Shown here: piece after piece, positions 47,801 through 58,137 of the stretch
Layout of the letters: the number at the start of each line of letters is the position of its first letter
How positions within the stretch are numbered: the stretch's first letter is position 1
DNA from: Megascapheus bottae
Lineage: Eukaryota > Chordata > Mammalia > Rodentia > Geomyidae
Direction of reading: 5' to 3'
DNA length: 64,000 nt
Assembly: GCA_024803745.1 (NCBI GenBank)
Contig: JANJXV010000013.1
Coordinates: 28,292,501 to 28,356,500, forward strand
The notes under the pieces: model-generated
What the model saw: the letters and a program-made list of their open reading frames with translations, nothing else
Told to the model about the DNA's origin: nothing
The model's database searches: none
Program-made: the position numbers and the translations under genes

Positions 47801-48583
47801 TAGACACAAGAAATGCTCAACATCTCTGGTCATAATAGAAATGCAAATCAAAACAACTCTAAGATTTCACCTCACTCCAGTTAGAATGGCCAGGATCAGG
47901 AAAACGAATAATAACAGATGCTGGACGGCTTGCGGCCAGGAGGGATCAATACTACACTGTTGGTGGGAGTGCAAACTAGTTCAACCACTATGGAAAGCAG
48001 TGTGGCAGTGCCTCAAAAGGCTAAACATAGAGCTCCCCTATGACCCAGCAATTCCACTACTTGGCATTTACCCAACCATCCAGAAACAAGGGCATACTAA
48101 ATCCACTAGCACAACAATGTTCATTGCAGCACTATTCACCATAGCAAAGATATGGAACCAACCTAGATGTCCCTCAGTTGATGAGTGGATCAACAAGATG
48201 TGGTGTTTGTACATAATGGAATTCTATGCTGCTGTCAGAAAGAATGACATCGCCCCATTTGTTAGGAAATGGAGAGACTTAGAAAAAATCATATCACGGG
48301 GCCGGGAGTTTGGCCTAGTGGTTAAAGTGCTTGCCTAGCATGCACGAAGACCCGGGTTCGATTCCTCGGTGCCACATACATAGAAAAAAGCCAGAAGTGG
48401 TGCTGAGGCTCAAGTGGTAGAGCTCTAACCTTGAGAAAGTCCAAGGGCAGTGCTCAGGCCCTGAGCTGAAGCCCAGGACTGGCAAAAAAAAAAAAAGAAA
48501 AAGAAAAAATCATATCAAGTGAAGTAATCCAGACTCAAAGGAACTTAGGCTCAATGGTTTCCCTCATTTGTCATAATCAGTAG
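44866..48583 (+). pseudogene. L1 ORF2 (EN C-terminal half, RT, Cys-rich) pseudogene
   Basis: ORF2 encodes the nicking endonuclease and reverse transcriptase of L1. Visible in order: end of the EN domain (GAPNFIKQTLL near 44879; GDSN at about 44951 in place of the usual GDFN, keeping D and N; YTFF and SKID near 45090-45136; SDH near 45200); RT motifs SPGPDGF (45929-45949), TRQGCPLSP (near 46489-46515) and FADDM (46618-46632); and the Cys-rich C-x3-C-x7-H-x4-C motif (47919-47972). It is broken by a 1-base loss near 44915, stops at 45137, 46013, about 46053, 47182 and two or three more before 47365, a frameshift near 46323 and another near 47745, plus a SINE. The EN N-terminal catalytic residues are missing. 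No functional protein is possible. Confidence 0.92.
48281..48517 (+). mobile_element. Young IDL-Geo SINE inside L1, 16-bp TSD
   Basis: AGAAAAAATCATATCA is perfect at 48281-48296 and 48502-48517. It duplicates the L1 ORF2 sequence encoding EKII. The body (48297-48501) starts near GGGGCCGGGAGTTTGGCC. The left A box region reads AGTGGTTAAAGTGC, the B box is a perfect GGTTCGATTCC (near 48356) and the Geo monomer is intact, with a tail of A13 then GAAAA. It is the least diverged SINE in the window together with 54288 and 62248. Confidence 0.97.
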
Positions 48584-49069
48584 AAACCTTGGGCTCTACT
48601 AGCAGAGATCTGCAATAGAGCAAAATCTTGATACATAAGGCCATATAGTGTGAAGCTAACTGAAAGGACCTCCAGGATATTGAAACAAAAGCCATATAAC
48701 GAATGATTGTTGTCCTTAATGTAATATGTTGTCTCTCATCTCCTTTGCTGTCCCTTGGTTATCTCATATTGTTACAGTATCTCACTTTGTTATCTGATAT
48801 ATTGAATTTATTTGTATTTGGTTATTTGAAATTTGATAGGGAAGGGGGGAAAACCGAGACGGGTGGGGGGTGTAGGGGGGAGGGTAATGGGTACCAAGAC
48901 ATGTGAAAGGGTATCAATGTATGTGAATTAATGCACCTTCTATCTGGCAAATATCATGTAACCGTTTTACTAATTACAATAAAAAAAGAGTTATGAGGAT
49001 CTTGTACAACTCTTAATAAAAACATTGTAAGTCACTGTGAAAATAATGGCATAGCCAAAAGGAGAAGGA

Positions 49070-49248
49070 TGCCAGCTTACCCTTGTAATCCTAGCTACTC
49101 AGAAGGTGGAGCTCTGATGATCACAGTTCAAAGCCATCATTGGCTTTCCAACAAACTACTCAAAAAAACTGGAAGTGATGCCTTGGCTCCAGTGGTAGAG
49201 TGTTAACCTTCATCACAGCCTGAAGGACAGTGAGGCCAAGAGCTGAAG
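49070..49248 (+). mobile_element. 7SL-like/Geo SINE, diverged
   Basis: Head CTTGTAATCCTAGCTACTCA followed by GATGATCACAGTTCAAAGCC, middle CAACAAACTACTC, and Geo tail AACTGGAAGTGATGCCTTGG, CTCCAGTGGTAGAGTG. It lies between two L1s. Confidence 0.78.
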
Positions 49249-49249
49249 A

Positions 49250-50581
49250 CATAGGTCTCTATTACAGAGCTATAGTAACTAAAACAGCTTGGTACTGACG
49301 CAAGAACATGCCTGAAGACCAATGGAATAGAACTGAAGACCCAGGAATCAGCCCACAGACCTATGGCCACCTAATCTTTGATAAGGAAGCCCCCCAAAAA
49401 ATAGAATGGAAGAAACACAGCCTCTTCAACAAGTGGTGCTGGCAGACCTGGTTAAGCACCTGCAGAAAACTAAAGATGGATCCTTCTATGTGACCCTGCA
49501 CCAGGATTAATTCCAAATGGATCAGACCTCAAGACAAAATCAAGACACCCTAAAAGCTTTACAAAAAAGAATAGGAAATACACTAGGCCTCCTTGGCATA
49601 TGTTGAAACATTCTTAAGACCCAGAAACACAACAAATTAAAGAAAGTTTGGACAAATGCGACTGCATTAAACCTCAAATCATCAGTATGGCAAAGAACTT
49701 AAGTAGCAAGTTAAATAGAAAGCCCACAGAGTGGGAGAAGACCTTCACTAACCATACAATGGACAAAGGCCTCATATCTAAAATATATCCACAGCTAAAA
49801 AAATTGAATCTCTCCTAAACTAATCTGCAAAGAAACAACCATCCCATTAAAAGATGGGCCAAAGACTTAAAGAGAGACTTTTCTGAAGAAGAAATAAGAA
49901 TGGCCTTTAGACACACGAAGAAATGTTTGACATTTTTGGCCATAAAAGAATTGCAAATTAAAACAACTCTGAGATTCTTCCTCACTCTAGTTAGAATGGA
50001 CATGATCAAGAAATTTAATAACAGCAGATGCTAGTGGGGATGTGCCAAGAATCAAAAAGACTAATCAGAGAGCTCCCCTATGACCCAGCAATTCCACTAC
50101 TTGGCATTTACCCAATGGTCCAGAAACAAGGACATACTAAAGCCACTAGTACAATGATGATCATTGCAGCACTATTTACCACAGTAAAGATATGGAACCA
50201 ACAAAGATGCCCCTCAGCAAATTAATGGATCACAAAGATGTGATATTTATACAAAATAAGATTCTATGCTACCATCAGAAAGAACAACATAGCCCCATTT
50301 GTAAGGAAATGGAAAGACTTGGAAAAATCATTAAGTGAAGTAAGCCAAACCCAAAGGAACATAGGCTTAATGGTTTCCCTCATTTGTAATGATTAGTACA
50401 AACCTAGGACTCTCCTAGCAGAGGATCACAGTAACTCCAACCCTAGATACAAAATGGACCTCCAAGACATGGAAACAAGAGCTTAATTATGAGTGACTTC
50501 TTAATGTACTATGTTTTTTTTCTCTTCTGTTGTGTTGCCCTATGGTTAATCTCATGTTGTTACAGTATCTGACTTTCTTAC

Positions 50582-50628
<47 letters not shown>

Positions 50629-50748
50629 AGGGGAGGGGGTGAGAGGAGGGAAATGGGGACAAAACATGAGAAGGGTATTAATGTGTGAGAAGTAATGCAC
50701 ATTATATCTGGTAAATAAAACTGTAACCCCTCTACACATTGAAATAAA
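49250..50748 (+). mobile_element. L1, 5'-truncated: ORF2 C-terminal third plus 3' UTR
   Basis: The element starts at the equivalent of ORF2 [10 protein letters not shown] (TCTATTACAGAGCTATAGT) and runs to AATAAAAAAATC. Conserved ORF2 pieces are readable (49308-49493 with [20 protein letters not shown]; 50028-50225 with [15 protein letters not shown]). They are fragmented by many indels. Much of the Cys-rich region is deleted around 50040, where GATGTGCCAAGAATC jumps to CTAATCAGAGAGCTC. A pure AT run has grown at 50585-50624 in the 3' UTR. It is older than its neighbours. Confidence 0.92.
50585..50624. repeat. (AT)20 within an L1 3' UTR
   Basis: Pure AT, grown from the TGATATATTG-type site that other copies carry at the same position. 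Confidence 0.95.
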
Positions 50749-50837
50749 AAAATCAAAGTCTAAAGGAGGAAAATATCATTCAGAATATACTTAGGAAATA
50801 AAATTTGGAATCCTAATTTTCTATTGGATTTTTCTTT

Positions 50838-51158
50838 CATTGGTAGTATCACGGTTTGAACTCAGGACCTCATGTTTGCTAGAAAGGGACTCTATCACTT
50901 TAGCCCTGTCCATAAACATCATTAGCTTTAGTTACTTTTAAAATAGGGTCTTCCATTAATTTCTGGTCCTATGTGGATGAAATCCTATTTTTCTTCTTGT
51001 ATAGCTAAGAGGACAAATGTATTCTGCCACATCCAGCTCTTTATTGGTGGAGGAGTTTCGCTGGTATTTTCTACAGGCTGGACTAGAATACTGATCATCC
51101 TGATCTTCATCTCTTGAGCTAGCATTACAGGTATAAGACACTGCACTCCGCTAGAAAA
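50838..51158 (-). mobile_element. Older 7SL-like/ID composite SINE, antisense
   Basis: In complement, the 7SL-like head (GCTAGCATTACAGGTATAAG and CTGATCTTCATCTCTTGAGC on the + strand) is followed by a spacer and an ID-like tRNA-derived unit (GGTTTGAACTCAGGACCTCA, TTTGCTAGAAAGGGACTCTA on the + strand). This is the clearest copy of the older composite type here. Confidence 0.65.
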
Positions 51159-52067
51159 TCTGACTTTAGGTGTGTATACTTGATAATCAAAAACACAAGT
51201 AAACTCAAAAATAAGTGGCTAAAATCCATAGCTCATTAATATTGAAAATTTATACAGATTCAAATTGTAGTATTTTTGATATATGTACTTTGCAGGGTCA
51301 TTTTTAAAAATAGTAAGTAGGACTACGAATATTATCCAAATCTAGGTAAAGCTTGAGTCTATCTATGTAAACTGTTATTTGCAGATTTCAGATGTGTTTC
51401 AAGGGGAGCCAAAAGCTCTATGTTTTTACTTCTACTGATTTATAGCAGGCAAAACAGTGAAAATGTTCCAGTTATTTTTCTATGCTTGTGAAACACAGAT
51501 AGGTAACACTTTGAATTTTTTCTTGAATGTCATGTATATTTAACTACTAATGAACATAATTTCTTACCTGTTCCTACAGTATACAATTTTACATGGCCCT
51601 GAGCAACCATTTAGAATCTCCAGTTTCACAAATTCAGCTGAGACACAAGACTGTAAAGTCTTTATCAATGCCATTGGAAATGGGAATAAATTAAGAGAGC
51701 TCTATCAGTGCATGGAGAGAAGGATATTTTACTTAAGCTATATTACTTAGCCTGGTCTCAGTCATGACTGAACTGAGGCCTCTGTCTCTGGGTAAGCTGT
51801 GATCTCAGGTATGTCTGCAACTCTCTTGACTCCAAGACGCAATCTACATTTGGCGTGCTTGTTATTGTCTAAGCAAGTATCTTAATCTGCATCTGTCTAG
51901 TAGCTGACCATTTCTAACCACTATCTCACCAGTATTCTATCCAAAATGGCATTGTACCAAGAGACTTGAGGTGTCTGGGTTTATACCTTGACTATTGCAA
52001 ATAATTCTGAAAATAAGAAACCTTTACCCTTTACCATCTTAATACATTCCAAAATCATTATAACAAA
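51159..52067. other. Unique DNA, no gene seen
   Basis: A 66-codon frame at 51550-51750 lacks recognisable content. The rest is featureless. Confidence 0.5.
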
Positions 52068-53655
52068 GAAGCTTTTTGTATAACAGCTTGGTACTGGCAC
52101 AAAAACATGCCTGAAGACCAATGGAATAGAACTGAGGACCCAGATATTATCCCACACACCTATGGGCACCTAATCTTTGATAAGGGAGCAAAAATTAGAA
52201 TGGAAGAAAGACAGCCTCTTCAACAAGTGGTGCTGGCAGAACTGGTTAAGCACATGAAGACAATTAAGTTGCATCCTTCTTTGTCACCTGGCACCAGGAT
52301 TAACTCCAAATGAATGAAAGACCTCAAGGTAAAAGCAGATAAACTGAAAACTTTACAAGAAGGAATAGACCATACTCTAGGTCTCCTTGGCACAGGTCAA
52401 ACTTTCTTAATAAGGACCAAGAAACAAAAAAAAATCAGAGAATGCCTGGATAAGTGGGACTGCATTAAACTGTATGGCAAAGGACATAGCTAGTAAATTA
52501 ACTAGAAAGCCTACAGAGTGGGAGAAGATCTTCATTAACCATACATCAGACTAAGGCCTCATATCTAAAATATATCAACAGCTCAAAAAATTGAATGACT
52601 CCCAAACTAATCTCCAAAGAAACAACCATCCCATTGAAAGATGGGCCAAAGAGAGTCTTCTCTGAAGAAAAACAAAAATGGCCTATAGACACATGAAGAA
52701 ATTCTCAACATCTCTGGCATAAAAGAAATGCAAATCAAAACAACGCTAAGATTCCACCTCACTCCAGTTAGAATAGCCAGGATCAAGAAAACTAATAACA
52801 ACAGATGCTGGAGGGGATGTAGCCAGGAGGGATCACTACAACACTGTTGGAGGGAGTGCAAACTTGTTCACCACTATGGAAAGCAGTGTGGCTTTTCATA
52901 GAGCTCCCCTATGACCCAGCAATTCCACTACTTGGCATTTACCCAATTGTCCAGAAACAAGGTCAGACTAAATCCACTAGCACAACATTGTCCATTGCAG
53001 CACTATTTACCATAGCAAAGATATGGAACCAACCTAGATGTCCCTCAGTTGATGAGTGGATCAACAAGATGTAGTATTTGTACACAATGGAATTATATGC
53101 TGCTGTCAAATGACATCGTCCCATTTGTTAGGAAATGGAAAGACTTAGAAAAAATCATATTAAGTGAAGTAAGCCAGACTCAAAGGAACTTAGGCTCAAT
53201 GGTTTCCCTCATTCGTCATAATCTGTAGAAACCTTGGGCTCTCCTAGCAGAGATTTGCAGTGGAGCAAAACCTAGATACATAAGGCCATATAGTATGACA
53301 CTAAATGAAAGGACCTCCAGGATCTAGAAACGAAAGCCATATAAAGAGTGATTGTTGTCCTTAATATACTATGTTATCTCTCATCTCTTTTGTTGCCCCT
53401 TGGTTATCTCATATTGTTACAGTGTCTCACTTTGCTATCTGATATATCCGATATATTTGTATTTGGTTATTTGAAATTGGATAGGGAAGGGGGGAGACAA
53501 GATGAGGGGTGGAGGTGGGGGAAGGGAAATGGGAACCAAGACATGAGAAAGGGTATCAATGTATGTGAAGTAATGCACCTTCTATCTGGTGAATATAATG
53601 TTACCCTTCTATTAATTACAATAAAAATATATATGAAAAAAATGAAGCTCTCTGT
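52068..53655 (+). mobile_element. L1, 5'-truncated, with imperfect TSD
   Basis: The body (about 52081-53643) begins ACAGCTTGGTACTGGCAC, in ORF2 at the KTAWYWHKN position, and runs to AATAAAAATATATATG. GAAGCTTTTTGT (52068-52079) and GAAGCTCTCTGT (53644-53655) match at 10 of 12 positions and are a plausible TSD. ORF2 pieces are open at 52107-52313 and 52847-53074. Between them are a TAA near 52553, a lost codon block near 52885 (VWQCLKRLN deleted) and a gap near 53105 (RKN missing). It is inactive. Confidence 0.92.
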
Positions 53656-53699
53656 TCTAAGATAACCTCAATATTTCCCTGAATTGAATTCTCCATATA

Positions 53700-53940
53700 C
53701 TTAGAAAAATGCCATGATATTTTGTTGTTGTTTTAGTATAAATGTGATGTAAGAGTGATTATAGTGACATACATCCGATAGAGTACATTTTTTAACAATA
53801 TCACCCCTTCCCTCATGCTCTCCCAGTTTTTACCTCCCATTACTACTCATTTCTGTGCTTCCTCTTATGCTCCAAAGATATATAAAAGAACAAACACAGC
53901 AAAATAGAAAGAAAATAAAAACAGAAAAAAATAAAGAAAT
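53700..53940 (-). mobile_element. Older L1 3'-UTR relic, antisense
   Basis: GTGACATACATCCGATAGAG followed by TATCACCCCTTCCCTCATGC and TCTCCCAGTTTTTACCTCCC resembles the complement of an older L1 3' UTR (compare 21780-21880 and 60480-60530). Confidence 0.5.
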
Positions 53941-53973
53941 AAAAGGAAAAACATCATTACAAACCCCCACACT

Positions 53974-54215
53974 CTTTTTTTTTGGAGGGGGGTTATGGGG
54001 CTTGATCTATGGGCCTGGATGTTGTCCCTGAGCTCTTCAGCTCAAGGCTACCACCCTACCCTTGAGCCAAGCCCTACTTCCCATTTTCTAGTGATAATTG
54101 GAGACAAGAGTCTCTTGGCTTTATATTTCCTGGGCTGACTTTGAACCTTGGTCCTCAGATCTCAGACTCCTGAGTAGCTAGGATTACAAGCATGAGCCAC
54201 TGCGCTCAGCTAACT
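53974..54215 (-). mobile_element. 7SL-like/Geo SINE, antisense
   Basis: A well-preserved copy in complement: Geo tail (GCTTGATCTATGGGCCTGGA, GAGCTCTTCAGCTCAAGGCT on the + strand), middle block (AATTGGAGACAAGAGTCTC) and 7SL-like head (AGACTCCTGAGTAGCTAGGA, TACAAGCATGAGCCACTGCG). A T9 run at the left end is the tail. Confidence 0.88.
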
Positions 54216-54270
54216 CTTACTGTTTTAGAAGTCACCATTGTCTACACACTTTAAGACTGCATACCTACTT

Positions 54271-54495
54271 TTCCTCCTCTATTATTTTTTTTTTGCCAGT
54301 CCTGGGCTTGAGCTCAGGGCCTGAGCACTTCCCTTGGACTTTCTCAAGGCTAGAGCTCTACCACTTGAGCCTCAGCACCACTTCCAGCTTTTTTCTATGC
54401 ATGTGGTACCGAGGAATCGAACCCGGGTCTTCATGCATGCGAGGCAAGCACTTTAACCACTAGGCCAAACTCCCGGCCTTCCTCCTCTATTATTT
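54271..54495 (-). mobile_element. Young IDL-Geo SINE, antisense, 17-bp TSD
   Basis: TTCCTCCTCTATTATTT is perfect at 54271-54287 and 54479-54495. The complement of the body (54288-54478) is a full IDL-Geo with the TTAA variant (GCACTTTAACCACTAGGCC on the + strand) and a perfect B box (GGAATCGAACC on the + strand). It is among the youngest insertions. Confidence 0.97.
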
Positions 54496-56866
54496 AACAG
54501 GGGAATGGATGTTATCTCTCCATCCTCTTTAAGTTAGCCATGGCTATATCATTGCTAAATTTAGTAACGTATGAATAGGCATGTGGTATATTAGGCAAAA
54601 GGATTCAATTCCTGGTGCAAATCTATCCTATGTCCTCCCAGCCACCCCACCACGTCATTATCATTTCTATATTGTGAATGAAAAAACTAATTTTCAGAGA
54701 AGTATGAGATATGTTTCTAATTTGTGTGTTTCATAATTCATGCTTTTTTGAATATATCCTGCTTCCTGAAATTGGTACATTGCCTTAAGAAAATATTTGT
54801 TTTTAGGTATGCCTATGACCTTTCAAAAATGAGTCTTATTTCTTCGAAGGGTTTATTTTTGCATCTCTTATTCATGTGAGATACAGAATACTAGTCCACC
54901 TAAAGTTATAGCTTCATTAGTAGAGATGCCTTGAAAGTGGAAGCTAATGTTACTTATTTTCCAGCAAAAGCAGGCATTTTATGTATTTTTTCCTTTGAGA
55001 TAGTAGAATGATGATGAAATGTACTATTTTGATATTTCATCAAACTCCTCAAATTATGCTAATTAAAGCATACTAATTGAGGACAGCGGGATATGTCCTT
55101 TATTGCTCTTTGAAGTACTAGGAAATTATCCGGTAATTTGAATTACTGTTCTGTCTCTACTGCTAGTATTTTCGTTTAAATCATACTTTTCTTATTTGTG
55201 AGACAAGGACAGCAGCAGCTGTTTGGGAAGCCTCACAGGTTATTTTATTTGTACAGATACTAAAATAAAGTGATGTTACATAAACAAACACATACATAAA
55301 CCACTTTGAATCAAAAACACTAAATTTTTAGTATGATCACATAAATCATTATTTTCCTTATTCTAATTCAAGCTATGAATCACTTTGTTCATTTTTTCCT
55401 TGTAACTTAAAATTTTTAAATTGCTTACTATTTCAGGAATCTTTCATTAATTCATTAAACTAATTCTCAACAATAGACAAGCTATTGATAATGTCTTCTC
55501 TCCTAAAACAAAGTGCCCTGCTAGAGAAATTCATATGAAAAACAAAAAGCAAACACACTCATCACCACTATTTTCCAAATGGTTTTAAATATCAGAATCT
55601 AGGCTTCTTCCTCCCTCACTCTCCCGAATTATTTGCAAAGTATAAAAATTTTGCTAAACTTCTGTTGCCCATTATTATCACCCAAGAGTATAGAACTGAT
55701 TTCCGGTACCAAGCTGTTGACCTTATCTTTCTTCCCTAGAAAAATGTATGTTACACCGTAAGTTCATAAAGTATCTTTTAAATATGAAACTTTATTTTAC
55801 TCCAGGTATCAATGGTATAATAATTCAACAAATATCTTAGGAGGAATCCTCTGAGCAACGAGGCAGTCACTACTGATAACTTATCTGAATATCAATACTT
55901 TATTCTTGGTAAGAAAATGGTATCGTGAGTAGACATGTGACTACCAGGAAAGTGACATACTTGTACTCTCTTATAGCGAGGCATCATTTTGTGACTAAGT
56001 TGCAGCCAGTGCCCTATAAGGATCTTATGGTGCTACTTGAAAATCATCTTCAAAGGGAAGCAATGAGTCCTTCTTTTCTGTAGTCCACATTGCTTAGGTA
56101 CAGTGGAACCATCTTCTGCCCATTTTGGTAAATCTGTCTGATCAGTTTCTACAATAATCCCAGTGACAAATTCTTCAAAGTATGAGATTGCATGTACAAT
56201 ATAATTTTACAAAATGATCTTTAGGAAATCATTAATCAAAAAATTTTATGATACAATAATGTTGAAGACTGCAACATACAAGTCTCTACCTACCATTCTG
56301 GTAACCTGTAATCCATTTCAGTTTATTGAAGTTATTTGAAATCAACAATAGAATATCTTGAATTTCAAACTATTGCAATGACAGCTGAAAATGTTGGGGG
56401 TGATGTGTAAGAAAAAAGATTTACTGTGCTCTGTAGAAAGTATGTGGGGGGCAAATCTCAGCAATGACATGAGGCAGTCGTTGCAGCCTCCTTAGAGCAA
56501 ATTGATGGTAGACAGAGAAGCAACAGAGATAGGGTTAAAAAAAAAAAAGGAACCATTTTTTTAAAGTATTTCAGGAGAGAAGACAACTGGACTTGTTGAG
56601 AGTTCAGTGTTTGGAGTTGGCAAATGAGAAACTGATATATTAGTCATTATCCAGAACAACTAGGTAGACTGCGGCACTATTTTCAGTGGGAAGACAAGGA
56701 AACTGAAAGAAACTAAAAGGCAAGTAAGGACTACAAGATCTAAAGCTCTCCGTTCACATAGATGGGTCAAGTCTGAGATACCTATTAGAAATCAAGTAAA
56801 AATATGGAAAAGATCTTAAAACACATAAAGTTTGAATCCTGGAGCAAGATGAGATGAGAAATTTTT
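54496..56866. other. Unique AT-rich DNA, no gene seen
   Basis: About 2.4 kb with no recognisable repeat and no open frame of interest. Confidence 0.55.
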
Positions 56867-57532
56867 AAATTGGGAGGGGGCTTAGGGTTTGGCCTAGTGG
56901 TTGAGTGCTTGCCTAGCATGCATGCAGACCTGGGTTCAATTCCTCGGTACCACTCAAAGGAACATAGGTTCAATGATTTCCCTCATTTGCCATAATCAGT
57001 AGTCTCTTCTAGCAGAGACTTGCAATAGAGCAAAACCTAGATACATAAGGCCATATAGTATGACGCTAAATGAAAGGACCTCCAGGATATAGAAACAAAA
57101 GCCATATAATGAGTGATTGTTGTCCTTAATGTACTATGTTATCTCTAATCTCTTTTGCTGTCCCTTGGTTATCTCATATTGTTACAGTATTTCATTTTGT
57201 TATCTGATATATTAGATATATGCGTATTTGGTTATTTGAAATTGAATATGAAAGGGCGTGGGGGTGGGGGAGAGGGAAATGGGGACCAAGACATGAGAAA
57301 GGGTATCAATGTATGTGAAGCAATGCACCTTCCATCTGGCTAATGTAATGTAACCATTCTATTAATTACAATAAAAATATATGAAAAAAAGAAAGCTAAA
57401 AAAAAGAAAGAAAGAAAAAAGCCAGAAGTGATGCTGAGGCTCAAATGGTAGACTCTAGCCTTAAGAAAATCCAAGGACAGTGGTCAGGTCCTGAGCTCAA
57501 GCCCAGGACTGTAAAAAAAGAAATTTGGGAGG
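56867..57532 (+). mobile_element. IDL-Geo SINE split by an L1 tail
   Basis: The left IDL monomer (about 56879-56953, CCTAGTGGTTGAGTGC, B box GGTTCAATTCC) is separated from the Geo monomer (about 57418-57517) by an L1 fragment at the linker. AAATTGGGAGG (56867-56877) and AAATTTGGGAGG (57521-57532) flank the whole unit and are the SINE's TSD, with one base inserted. Confidence 0.9.
56954..57395 (+). mobile_element. L1 3' end nested in IDL-Geo
   Basis: The fragment begins TCAAAGGAACATAGGTTCAA (last ORF2 codons) and ends AATTACAATAAAAATATATG. A region near 56996-57005 lacks the usual ACCTTGGG block. It sits between the two SINE monomers, so it inserted after the SINE. Confidence 0.92.
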
Positions 57533-58130
57533 AAAAATGTGTGTGACATTTAAACTATGAAGATATTTGAAAAGTTATGGAAGGAAAGTGAACAAAATGG
57601 GGAGAGCAGAAAGCAAACACTGTGTGGCACTGAAGCTTTTAGGTTGAGGTAGGACAAGGGAAACAAACATAGATTAAGGAAGCAGCTTCACAACAAAAGA
57701 AAAATTCATTTAAAAATTCCAACAGCAGGCCATTTCATTCTTCATCTGTCCATTCCAAGAAAGATTTTTATTCCTTCATTTTACCAGAACAGCTTTAATC
57801 AAGATTGTGGTGTCAACCCTGCTGAAATCATATTTTATTTTATTCTTTTCAATTCTTTGGCAGCATCTGATAGCCTTTCCTGCCCTAGTTGTATAATTCA
57901 ACAGTTTCTGGGATCCCCCGAAGAAGATTTTTCAGGATCCTCTTTCCTGAACCACAGATCCTTGGTTTAACTTGTCCCCATCATCTAAAGTACACTCTAA
58001 AGAAATACGCTTTAATTTTATGAATAGCAAGGACCTAAAGGTAAACAGTTAAACAAAAATGTGAACATCTTGACACCAATAACATTCTAAACAGTCATGT
58101 AATTCCCCCCACACACACACACGCACGCAC
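57533..58130. other. Unique DNA, no gene seen
   Basis: Featureless apart from a short CA run at about 58111-58132. Confidence 0.5.
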
Positions 58131-58137
58131 AATTTCC

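Larger units (their letters stand above)
44664..48998 (+). mobile_element. 5'-complete, internally deleted L1 with 10-bp TSD
   Basis: AGTTATGAGG at 44664-44673 and 48989-48998 marks the TSD. The body starts with a typical L1 5' end (GGGGGAGGAAGATGGCGCC), keeps about 190 bp of 5' leader, then jumps into ORF2 at about the YAPN position of the endonuclease domain (about 44866). From there ORF2 continues to its normal HNQ-stop at 48583, followed by the whole 3' UTR. ORF1 and the N-terminal part of ORF2 are absent. A young IDL-Geo SINE is nested at 48297-48501. Since the start and both TSD copies are present, the internal gap probably predates integration. Confidence 0.9.
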
